DNA from: Deltaproteobacteria bacterium
GTDB lineage: Bacteria > Myxococcota > Polyangia > Polyangiales > B10-G4
NCBI GenBank assembly: GCA_019312705.1
Contig: JAFDCW010000016.1
Coordinates: 1 to 15,904 of the forward strand
Direction: 5' to 3'
DNA length: 15,904 nucleotides
Positions 1 to 6,731 of this stretch are shown piece after piece; positions within the stretch are counted from its first letter, which is position 1, and each line of letters opens with the position of its first letter. The translations under genes and the position numbers were made by a program. The notes beneath the pieces are model-generated. The model saw nothing but the letters and a program-made list of their open reading frames with translations, was not told where the DNA came from and ran no database searches.

Positions 1-787
1 TGATGGCATGCTCGAGGGCGCTGGTCGCGGGGCTCTCCTGGGGGTCCTGGGCCAGCGCCGCCACGTTGCGGATGATGTTGCGCGCGGTCTCGACGTTTTT
101 CGTCAAGGTCGCCACGACCTGCTCGACGGTGACCGCGTCGTGCTCGGTGTGCCAACAGTCGTAGTCGGTGACCAGGGCGACGGTGGCGTACGGGAGTTCG
201 GCTTCGCGGGCGAGGCGGGCTTCCGGCAGGTTGGTCATGCCGATCACGTCGACGCCCCACCGGCGGTAGATGTTCGACTCGGCGCGGGTCGAGAACTGCG
301 GCCCGTCGATGCAGATGTAGGTGCCGTTTCGATGGGTGCGCACATCAGCGGCGACGGCGGCCCGGTAGAGGGCGTCCTGGAGCGCGGCGTCGATCGGGTC
401 GGCGAGGGCCACGTGGGCGGCCACACCGTCATCGTCGAAGAAGGTGCTCGGCCGATTTCGGGTGCGGTCGAAGAACTGGTCCGGGAGCACGACGTCCCCG
501 GGGTGGATGTTTTCTTTCATCGAACCGACGGCGGAGACGCTCACGATCTGCTCGGCGCCGAGCTTCTTTAGCGCGAGGATGTTCGCCCGGTAGTTGATGC
601 GGTGCGGGGGGATGCGATGTCCCCGGCCATGGCGCGGCAGGAAGAGCAGTTTCGCGTCGCCGAGCATGCCCGAGATGACCGCGTCCGACGGTTCGCCGAA
701 GGTGGTCGAGACGCGGTGCTCTGCGACGGACGTCAGGCCGTCGAGATCGTAGAGTCCGCTTCCCCCAATGACACCGATGGTTCGCAT
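1..787 (-). CDS. mtnP: S-methyl-5'-thioadenosine phosphorylase, 3' end beyond window
   Basis: Cytoplasmic enzyme that splits methylthioadenosine with phosphate into adenine and 5-methylthioribose-1-phosphate, the entry to methionine and adenine salvage after polyamine or homoserine lactone synthesis. 262 codons are visible; the family is usually 260-290 residues, so only a short C-terminus is missing. Seen in the protein: the phosphate-binding start MRTIGVIGGSGLYD (1-14), PRHGRGH (51-57), NYRAN (65-69), SAVGSMKEN (85-93), CIDGPQFSTRAES (159-171), GMTNLPEARLARE (183-195) and TDYDCW (207-212). The two Asp of TDYD are the pair that in MTA phosphorylases recognise the adenine 6-amino group; purine nucleoside phosphorylases for guanine/hypoxanthine have Asn there, so adenine specificity is likely. 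The ATG at 787 has GGGAG six bases upstream. It lies 139 bp after the symporter-like gene on the same strand, with a strong inverted repeat between them, so it is probably transcribed separately. Confidence 0.95.
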   Translation of the reverse strand, partial: MRTIGVIGGSGLYDLDGLTSVAEHRVSTTFGEPSDAVISGMLGDAKLLFLPRHGRGHRIPPHRINYRANILALKKLGAEQIVSVSAVGSMKENIHPGDVVLPDQFFDRTRNRPSTFFDDDGVAAHVALADPIDAALQDALYRAAVAADVRTHRNGTYICIDGPQFSTRAESNIYRRWGVDVIGMTNLPEARLAREAELPYATVALVTDYDCWHTEHDAVTVEQVVATLTKNVETARNIIRNVAALAQDPQESPATSALEHAI

Positions 788-881
788 TTCGTGCTCCCGC
801 CTCGGTGGGGCCAGTTCCCCAATTCACGAAGCGGCGCACCGTAGCCCGGATCCAGGGCCGCCACCACCCGGTCCCGGAGCT

Positions 882-929
882 TAGAGCACATCTCAAAAAT
901 GCTCGGTCGCCTTTTTGAGATGTGCTCTA
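882..929. terminator. 18-bp perfect inverted repeat, probable bidirectional-type terminator
   Basis: Arms 882-899 (TAGAGCACATCTCAAAAA) and 912-929 (TTTTTGAGATGTGCTCTA) are perfectly complementary around a 12-base loop. The TAG stop of the symporter-like gene (929-927) is the first three bases of the hairpin on the minus strand. The A5/T5 tracts lie inside the stem next to the loop, not after it, so this is not a textbook intrinsic terminator, although it is placed where one would be. Each arm also contains the small palindrome GAG-N5-CTC, so a protein-binding site or a dispersed palindromic repeat is possible. Confidence 0.6.
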
Positions 930-2540
930 GGAAGCTTCTCGGGCTCGCGACGCGATGAGGATGGCCGCGACCGCGCTGCTCAATCCTGCGGCGAGGCCCC
1001 CGATGAGGCCGAAGCTGGGCACGATCGCCGCTCCGGCGACCGCGATCCCGGCAGCGGGCAGCAAACTGAGGGCCGGGGCGGCCCACGTCGGGGCGCCGGC
1101 CGGGAGCCCTCGGCCGAGGGCGAGGCCAAAGGCTGACGCGCCCACCGCGAGGAGGAGCAGGAGCGCGACCAGGGCGAGGCGCCCGGCGAGATCGTCGCCG
1201 CTGCCGCGGCCGAAGGACGACGCGAGCAAGCCGCCGCCCTCGGGGAGCATGCGGCCTTCGATGACGAGATCGCCGAGCTCTTGGTCGATGTCGACCTCGA
1301 CGAGGGTGCCGTCCCGGGGCCGGAGCATGCGCTCGACCCGGCCATCGGTGAAGTGAAGGGCGACGTCGGCGGGGTTGCCACGGAACTCGAAGCTGGCATC
1401 ACGGACCATGCCGCGGTCGGTGCCGAAGAAGAGCGCCCGGTCCCGCGCGGTTCCGTCGACGATGCGCAGGTAACCCGTGTGCAGTCGACCGGGGTCGTCA
1501 CGTTCGGCTTGGCTCGCGAAGGCGGAGCCGTAAACGCGGACTTCCGAGAACGGTCGCGACGTGTCGGCGCGGTGGTAGTAGCCGCCGGAGCCTACGAAGG
1601 CCATTACGAGGAGGGTCGCGATGATCGCGTAGAGGAACGGGCCGAGCAGCGCCGTGGCCGCGAGGCGGCGAGTCGTCTGGGCTTTCGCGGCGCCGTAGAG
1701 GCCGCCGAGGGCACCGGTCCCGGCCGAGAGCGGCGGCCCGGCGAAGAGCAAGGCTGCAACGAAGATCTCTCCAACGGCTGCGCCGACCCAGGGTTCGGCG
1801 ACGGGGGCGCCGGAGAAGGCTTCGGCGAAGGCTCGGGGGATGGCCCCGAAGGCGCGGCCCGGGAACCCGACGATCGCGAGTATGCAGGCTGCGGCTAGGG
1901 TCGCGAGGGCGGCGGCGGCGAGCCAGCCGGCGACCACTCCGCCGCGGCGCAGGCCCAGGAGGGCGAGGGCTGCGGCTCCCCCGGCGACGCCATAACCCAC
2001 GACCGCTGCGCTATCGGGTAGAAGCGCCCGGCTGGCGTCGGTGAGGGCTCCGCCGTGCACACCACCGACGAATGCGAACCCGGTGATCGCGAGGAGGACC
2101 AGGAGCACCAGGCCGAGGGTACGGGCCGTGCCGCCCTGGTGCAGCAGGCGCCGGGTGAGGGACCCGCTGGCCTCGGGATCGTTCTTGCCCGGGGCGTTCG
2201 TCCGGGCCAGCACGACCTCGGCGTAGCGCAGCGGCGCCAGCAAGAAGGCGAAGACCCAGACCCAGAAGAGCGCCCCCGGGCCTCCGAGGCCGACCGCGGT
2301 CGCGGCACCGACCGCGGCTGCGGCACCGACGGAGGATGCGGTCGCGAGCATCGCCGGGGTGCCCGACGGCACCTCCCCCGGCGCCTCCGAATCGGTTTCC
2401 CTGAGCGCTCGGAACGCTTGGCCGATGCGCATGACCTGGGGTGCTTTGAGGCGCACGGTCACGTAGATCGCGGCGAGCACGATGATGGGCGCCGTGAAGT
2501 AGAGCCAGAGCGCTTCGTGGATAGTGGCGAGGTCGGTCAT
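927..2540 (-). CDS. Degenerate sodium:alanine symporter-like (AGCS) membrane protein with soluble insert
   Basis: 537 residues from the ATG at 2540; an in-frame TTG at 2606 would add 22 residues without hydrophobic content and is less likely. The first 315 residues follow the layout of AGCS amino acid:sodium symporters: a first membrane segment LWLYFTAPIIVLAAIYVTVR (11-30), Q35 and the helix after it, then the family signature region around 64-112 including GGPGALFWVWV (86-96) and RYAEVVLA (105-112). The conserved GTGNI-type segment, which takes part in sodium and substrate binding in the family, reads GAAAA (72-76), and the later SNEAGLGSAP-type loop reads AGPPLSAGTGALG (267-279). Where the family continues with further membrane helices, this protein has a hydrophilic stretch of about 130 residues (318-450) and then three hydrophobic segments (about 454-476, 485-508, 510-530). 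Transport activity is therefore doubtful; a sensor or envelope scaffold role is possible. It lies 116 bp downstream of the PDZ gene on the same strand. Confidence 0.8.
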   Translation of the reverse strand: MTDLATIHEALWLYFTAPIIVLAAIYVTVRLKAPQVMRIGQAFRALRETDSEAPGEVPSGTPAMLATASSVGAAAAVGAATAVGLGGPGALFWVWVFAFLLAPLRYAEVVLARTNAPGKNDPEASGSLTRRLLHQGGTARTLGLVLLVLLAITGFAFVGGVHGGALTDASRALLPDSAAVVGYGVAGGAAALALLGLRRGGVVAGWLAAAALATLAAACILAIVGFPGRAFGAIPRAFAEAFSGAPVAEPWVGAAVGEIFVAALLFAGPPLSAGTGALGGLYGAAKAQTTRRLAATALLGPFLYAIIATLLVMAFVGSGGYYHRADTSRPFSEVRVYGSAFASQAERDDPGRLHTGYLRIVDGTARDRALFFGTDRGMVRDASFEFRGNPADVALHFTDGRVERMLRPRDGTLVEVDIDQELGDLVIEGRMLPEGGGLLASSFGRGSGDDLAGRLALVALLLLLAVGASAFGLALGRGLPAGAPTWAAPALSLLPAAGIAVAGAAIVPSFGLIGGLAAGLSSAVAAILIASRAREAS

Positions 2541-2656
2541 GGCGCTTATGGCCTGGCTTCTAGCCCGGATCCCCAGGGGCGTCCATGAACGCAGCGTCCC
2601 GGGCAACTCCTCACCAATGTGGCCTGGGACCGAGGAGGGCCGACCGTCGCGCTACC

Positions 2657-3064
2657 TCACCGGCGGGTTTCGGATCGGTAGGGGGCCCGTTCGACGCGGA
2701 TGAACTCTGTTTCGCCATCTCGCATGACCTCGAGGACTACCTCCGAGCCGACTTCCCCGCGCAGGTCCTGGACGACCTCGCGTTCGCTTCGGCCTTCGAC
2801 GGCTTCACCGTCGATGAGGATGATCCGGTCGCCCGGGCGCAGGCCCCCCGCCCACGCGGCGCCGTCCCGGGGAACGTCGACGACCCGGAGGCCTCCGACC
2901 TCCGACCATGCGAGGCGGGCGATGATTCCGCCGTTCCAGCTTCCGCCGCAGGCGCTCGAGTGAATGAGCACGGGGATGAGCAGCGCCAGGAGCAGGGGCA
3001 GGACCAGCAGCCCCTGGGCGCTTCGTCTGTCACGTGCGGCTTGAAATTCTCGGACGGCGCGCAT
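2657..3064 (-). CDS. Single-PDZ-domain membrane-anchored protein
   Basis: 135 residues. A basic N-terminus is followed by one hydrophobic segment, LLVLPLLLALLIPVLI (19-34), then C39 and a single PDZ domain (about 50-128) with GLRPGDRIILIDGEAVEGRS (74-93), the typical loop and strand of bacterial DegS/Ctp-type PDZ domains. No protease or other catalytic domain is present, and the residues before C39 (HSSAC) do not make a good lipobox, so a membrane-anchored periplasmic adaptor is the best reading. PDZ domains bind C-termini or loops of partner proteins. The ATG at 3064 follows the VWA gene stop by six bases, and its Shine-Dalgarno GAGGG (3072-3068) overlaps that TGA stop, so translation of the two genes is probably coupled. 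The partner is unknown; the VWA lipoprotein or the symporter-like protein are the obvious candidates. Confidence 0.85.
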   Translation of the reverse strand: MRAVREFQAARDRRSAQGLLVLPLLLALLIPVLIHSSACGGSWNGGIIARLAWSEVGGLRVVDVPRDGAAWAGGLRPGDRIILIDGEAVEGRSEREVVQDLRGEVGSEVVLEVMRDGETEFIRVERAPYRSETRR

Positions 3065-3070
3065 GGTCCC

Positions 3071-4741
3071 TCAGGGGCCAACATCTCCCCCGTCTTCGAT
3101 ACCTCCGTCTGTGCTTCCGACCAAAGAATCGGCCGACGCGTCCGAGATCGCGCCGTCCGAGATCGCGGCGTCCATGCCGGCGTCGGCGAGGCTGCCATCG
3201 ACGCCGGCGTCCGAGATCGCGGCGTCCATGCCGGCGTCGGCGATGCTGCCATCGGCGCCGGCGTCCGAGATCGCGGCGTCCATGCCGGCGTCGGCGACGC
3301 TGCCATCGACGCCGGCGTCCCGGAAGACGCGGCCCCGGGGCACGGTGATGCGTACGACCCGCCGAGCCAGCAGTAGGTCGTCCCCGTAGACCGCCACAGT
3401 CACGCGAAAGACCTGGTCGTAGTCGGCCCCGGGGATGCGGTCGTTGTGGAGACGCGCGCGGAACGTCAGCTCGCTGCCCGGGCGGACGCCGACGAAGGTG
3501 TCGACGATTCCGTCCCCCGAGGGGCGCCGATCTTCCCGGACTGGGTCCTCCGCGCCGGGAGGCACCCGGGCCGTCGTCGCTTCGACCGCCTTTACGAAGC
3601 CGAAGTCGTCTTCTTCGATGATGCCGTAGACCTCCTCGTAGCGGACCGAATCGAGGAGGGCGAGGAGCGCATCCACGAGGGTCGTGGATAGACCGGTCCC
3701 CGCCGGATCCACGTCGAAGACGAGGGGGCACACGCCATCGACGGGCGAGTGGCGGCCTCCGTCGATCCCGGTGGGGCAAGTGTCGCCGAGGGGGGCGCTC
3801 ACGGCGCCAGTGGCGAGGGCCACCCGCTCGAGGTGAGGCCGGGCTGCTGCCCCCGAGGCGATGCCGAGGACCGATACGCGCTGGGCCGTCAGGCTCGCGA
3901 TGGCCGCGTCGAGGGAGTGAGCGCCAGAGATTCGTGGCAGGTAGTCCCCCGCTCGGTGCGCCGGTGCGTCGGTAATGTGGACGACCGCCCGGAGCGAGTC
4001 GTCGCGGAAGCCGACCCCCCCGAGGTCTCCGCCTCCCGGGGCGCTGCGCCCGGAATAGGCTGCGACGTAACGGGTCCCGCCGGCCGTGAAGCCCTCGCCG
4101 GTCGCGATTTGATAGAGGGCTTCGGCGCTTGCCTCGGGGCCGTCGCCGCCGAAGCCGAGGGGGTCGTCGAGGCCCGCTACCGCGGCGCCGACTCGGGATC
4201 CGGAGGTGGTGATGCCCGAGAGCAGGGTGAAGGGGGCGTCGGTTGGGCCTCCATAAGGAAGCACGGGAAAGTCCTCGAATCGGCTCACGCCGACTCCGAC
4301 GTCGCCGACCCGGTCCCGAATTGGCGGGAGCACCCGTTCGAGAAGCTCGCTCTGGATCCGGTCGATCTCCTGCGAAAAGCTCCCTGTCGTATCCACCGAG
4401 AGGTGGATATCGACCTGGGCTGCGTCCGCGGCCACGGTGAGGGACACCTCTGCTTCTGCGCCCTCGTAGGGGAGGGTGACCTCAATATCTGCCGGCGGGA
4501 GGCGGGCTCCGCCGTCCGGGCGGGGCGTTACGCCGCCCTCGCCGCCGCTGTCGGTCGAGCCATCGGGGTTGAAGAATCCGCTGTCGATGACCGGCGGCAG
4601 AGGGGCCGGATCGTCGCCGCAGGCCGCCAGGGCGGCCAGAAGCACAAAAATGATGGCCCCCGATGGGCCTTTCGCGGCGGCGTTGGAGGGGGCCACAGCA
4701 CGCAGAGTGCCACGAAGGCGCAGGGGTTTCGAGGCGGCCAA
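3071..4741 (-). CDS. VWA-domain lipoprotein with C-terminal Asp-Ala-Gly repeats
   Basis: Predicted lipoprotein (lipobox LAAC, Cys41, followed by Gly) exported to the envelope, probably the outer membrane. After an Asp/Gly-rich linker (43-80) comes a von Willebrand A-like domain of the integrin-beta type (about 108-365): the MIDAS motif is DTTGS (117-121, Thr in place of the first Ser), FGGDGPEASAEALYQ lies at 197-211, and HITDAP (255-260) supplies the later MIDAS Asp. Cys322 and Cys338 could form a disulfide. A second beta-rich region (about 395-470) follows, then repeats (475-528) of an 18-residue unit and a Gly/Asp tail. No ATG precedes the signal sequence. The frame opens after a stop at 4756-4754, leaving TTG at 4741 or GTG at 4696 (signal peptide of 25 residues, then Cys) as starts, neither with a clear Shine-Dalgarno. 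VWA domains bind metal ions and protein ligands. It is the first gene of a minus-strand run with the PDZ protein and the symporter-like gene. Confidence 0.85.
   Translation of the reverse strand: MAASKPLRLRGTLRAVAPSNAAAKGPSGAIIFVLLAALAACGDDPAPLPPVIDSGFFNPDGSTDSGGEGGVTPRPDGGARLPPADIEVTLPYEGAEAEVSLTVAADAAQVDIHLSVDTTGSFSQEIDRIQSELLERVLPPIRDRVGDVGVGVSRFEDFPVLPYGGPTDAPFTLLSGITTSGSRVGAAVAGLDDPLGFGGDGPEASAEALYQIATGEGFTAGGTRYVAAYSGRSAPGGGDLGGVGFRDDSLRAVVHITDAPAHRAGDYLPRISGAHSLDAAIASLTAQRVSVLGIASGAAARPHLERVALATGAVSAPLGDTCPTGIDGGRHSPVDGVCPLVFDVDPAGTGLSTTLVDALLALLDSVRYEEVYGIIEEDDFGFVKAVEATTARVPPGAEDPVREDRRPSGDGIVDTFVGVRPGSELTFRARLHNDRIPGADYDQVFRVTVAVYGDDLLLARRVVRITVPRGRVFRDAGVDGSVADAGMDAAISDAGADGSIADAGMDAAISDAGVDGSLADAGMDAAISDGAISDASADSLVGSTDGGIEDGGDVGP
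3158..3319 (-). repeat. Three 54-bp tandem repeats inside the VWA lipoprotein gene
   Basis: Each unit encodes 18 residues, such as DAGVDGSVADAGMDAAIS, and consists of two related 9-residue halves starting DAGxD. The three units differ at only a few bases, and a partial, scrambled copy (DGAISDASAD) follows on the C-terminal side. Near-identity of the DNA indicates recent expansion; copy number is a whole number of codons, so length changes would stay in frame. Confidence 0.9.
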
Positions 4742-4811
4742 AGGCTTCGTTGATCAGATGGGTCTATGCATGGACCATGAGGGATCGTGTACGATGAGGC
4801 CGACGTGGGCG

Positions 4812-4839
4812 TTGACACCAGTCGGGGGGTCGATAACAT
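4812..4839 (+). promoter_or_regulatory. Sigma70-type promoter for the FHA gene
   Basis: A perfect -35 TTGACA (4812-4817) is followed after 16 bases by TAACAT (4834-4839), which matches four of six -10 positions. Transcription would start near 4846, leaving a leader of about 42 bases before the ATG at 4888. The intergenic region (4742-4887) is divergent; no comparable promoter was found for the minus-strand VWA gene. Confidence 0.5.
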
Positions 4840-4887
4840 CCTGCCTCGGCGACCGTAAAACCGTGCGAGATTGGGCACATAGACGAG

Positions 4888-6588
4888 ATGTTTAAGCTCG
4901 TCATATCGGATGATGAGGGCAAGACCACGGTCGTGCCGCTTGTCCGCGAGGAAGTCTCCATCGGACGGAAAGAGGGGAATACCATCCGCCTCACCGAACG
5001 GAACATCTCGCGCAAGCACGCCAAGCTGCTCAAGGCCAATGGTGCCTTCGTCGTCGAGGACCTGAACTCGTACAACGGCGTCAAGGTCAACGGCCGCAAG
5101 ATCGACGGCCGGGTCAACCTCAAGGCCGGCGACCAACTCGGCATCGGCGACTACCAACTCGCTCTGCAGTCCGACGCCATCGCCGAGGTCCCCACGGCGG
5201 AGGTGCCGACGGACGCCGCTGCCCCGGACCCGGCGACGGCGATGATCGCAGCCCCCGACGAGCCGCGTCCTCCGGCGCGCCTCGTGATGCTGACGCCTCC
5301 GGCGCCGGGCGCAGAGTTCGCCCTCTCGCGCGAACGACAGCGCATCGGGCGCGCCGAAGATCTGCCCATCTGGGTAAACCACCGCTCCATTTCGCGCGAG
5401 CACGCCGAGATCGTTCGTGAGGGTGACTCGTTCCGCCTCATCGACCTCGGCAGCGCGAACGGCCTGCGCCTCAATGGCGGAGACATCGAAGAGGCGCCGC
5501 TCTCCCCCGGCGACGTCGTCGAACTCGGACAGGTCAGCTTCCGCTACGTCGGTGAAGGCGAGACCTACGTCTTCGATCACGACGCGACGGTTCAGATGGA
5601 GTCGCTCAATCTCCCCGAGCCCGTCTCCAAGACACCGATCTTCGCTGCCGCTGGCATCATCCTCCTCGCGGTCGTGGTCGCCGGAGTCGTTGCTCTCAGC
5701 GGCGGCGACGACGATCCGACCACCCAAATCACGACCATCTCCGGCGGCGGAATCGAACCCGTGGCGGGTTTCGACGTCGAGCGCAGTGTCGCTGAGTGCC
5801 GCTCGGCCATCGAGCGTCGTGACGCCGAGGGCGCCCTCGCCCACGCGGGAGCGGCCGTCGAAGCCAGTCCCAGCGACCCCGCGGCGATCGGCTGCCAGCA
5901 GGATGCTCAGAGGTTGAGCGATGAGGCCGCCATCTTCGAGATGGGCCGCACGGCTCTCAACGAAAACAACATCGACGAAGCCACGATGCAGTTCGGTGGC
6001 CTCGCGAGCAACAGCCCCTTCCGGGGCGAGCCGGAAGTGGCCCAGGCCAACGACGCCTTCGCCCAACAGAAATTACCCGAGGCCCGGGCGGCGCTGGCCG
6101 CCGGCAACGCAGCAGGCGCCACCAACCTCGCTTCCCTCGTCGACAATACCGAGGGCATGGCCGCCGAGCACCGCCGGACCGCCCAGCGGATCATGGCCCG
6201 AGCGGCCGCTGCGGGAGCGGCGCCCGCGGTGGTGGTCGTGAACAACAATGTGCCGGACCGCCCGCGAGATCGGGATCGGGATCGCCCCCGGGGCATGATG
6301 ACCCCCGTCATGACGATGGCTCCGGCGATGGTGGTCACGATGGCGCCCGCCGCGACCATGGGCAATGCGCTCATCGAGTGTGCGGCGGAGAATAACTACA
6401 ACGCCTGCATCCTGCGCAATCTACGCAATCCGAGCTCTCCTCGTGAGTTTGCCGCTGTCATCGAGGCCGAACGGGGGAGGAGCCAGCGACAGAGGGCGTG
6501 TGGCCTGATGCGGCAGCTCGTCGCACGCCATCCATCGAGCCGAGAGGCGCGCCTCTACGGCCAATACCTCGAACGTCAGTGCAACTGA
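4888..6588 (+). CDS. Tandem-FHA transmembrane protein with extracytoplasmic helical domain
   Basis: 566 residues. Two forkhead-associated domains in the cytoplasmic half: FHA1 (about 2-95) with GR (26-27), RNISRKHA (38-45) and LNSYNG (59-64); FHA2 (about 130-222) with GR (154-155), RSISREHA (166-173) and LGSANG (187-192). All residues that normally hold phosphothreonine peptides (Arg, Ser, Asn) are present in both. A membrane helix (about 249-270) follows, then a region of TPR-like helical pairs (about 297-440), a charged run PRDRDRDRPR (459-468), a Met/Ala-rich stretch and a C-terminal helical domain with four Cys (498, 507, 538, 565). The layout suggests a protein recruited by Ser/Thr phosphorylation in the cytoplasm with an effector or sensing part in the periplasm. 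The linker between the FHA domains has several Thr (103, 108, 117) that could themselves be phosphorylated. The ATG is preceded only by a weak GACGAG. Confidence 0.9.
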   Translation: MFKLVISDDEGKTTVVPLVREEVSIGRKEGNTIRLTERNISRKHAKLLKANGAFVVEDLNSYNGVKVNGRKIDGRVNLKAGDQLGIGDYQLALQSDAIAEVPTAEVPTDAAAPDPATAMIAAPDEPRPPARLVMLTPPAPGAEFALSRERQRIGRAEDLPIWVNHRSISREHAEIVREGDSFRLIDLGSANGLRLNGGDIEEAPLSPGDVVELGQVSFRYVGEGETYVFDHDATVQMESLNLPEPVSKTPIFAAAGIILLAVVVAGVVALSGGDDDPTTQITTISGGGIEPVAGFDVERSVAECRSAIERRDAEGALAHAGAAVEASPSDPAAIGCQQDAQRLSDEAAIFEMGRTALNENNIDEATMQFGGLASNSPFRGEPEVAQANDAFAQQKLPEARAALAAGNAAGATNLASLVDNTEGMAAEHRRTAQRIMARAAAAGAAPAVVVVNNNVPDRPRDRDRDRPRGMMTPVMTMAPAMVVTMAPAATMGNALIECAAENNYNACILRNLRNPSSPREFAAVIEAERGRSQRQRACGLMRQLVARHPSSREARLYGQYLERQCN

Positions 6589-6719
6589 CTTGGGCTGCGT
6601 CACGGTCCCCATCGGGGGGCACTTCGTATCCGAACCCGCGCATCGACTGAGCCTCAACGTTGACCATGAATCCGGGTCCGTGTTACCTCGCGAACAGCGG
6701 AAACGCTGAATTTTCCATG

Positions 6720-6724
6720 AGGAG
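6720..6724 (+). promoter_or_regulatory. Ribosome binding site that sets the OmpA start
   Basis: AGGAG, seven bases before the ATG at 6732. Upstream in-frame starts at 6660 (TTG), 6666 and 6717 (ATG) have no such site and would put 15 to 24 extra residues before the signal peptide. Confidence 0.75.
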
Positions 6725-6731
6725 ACGAAGA

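Noticed and set aside
733..891. Small minus-strand frame (MCSKLRDRVVAALDPGYG and onward) between the inverted repeat and mtnP
   Set aside because: Its start lies inside the hairpin arm, there is no ribosome site, and it runs on past the mtnP start in another frame. A tiny gene cannot be excluded but is not supported.
2541..2606. TTG start at 2606 for the symporter-like gene
   Set aside because: The ATG at 2540 begins immediately before the first membrane segment, as in the family; the extra 22 residues have no homologous feature or ribosome site.
4528..6066. 512-residue open frame on the minus strand opposite the FHA gene
   Set aside because: High-GC antisense shadow: the plus strand encodes two complete FHA domains there, and the minus translation has no recognisable domain.
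6660..6682. Promoter with TTGACC at 6660 before the OmpA gene
   Set aside because: The -35 is good, but no acceptable -10 is found at 16-18 bases, so I do not list it.
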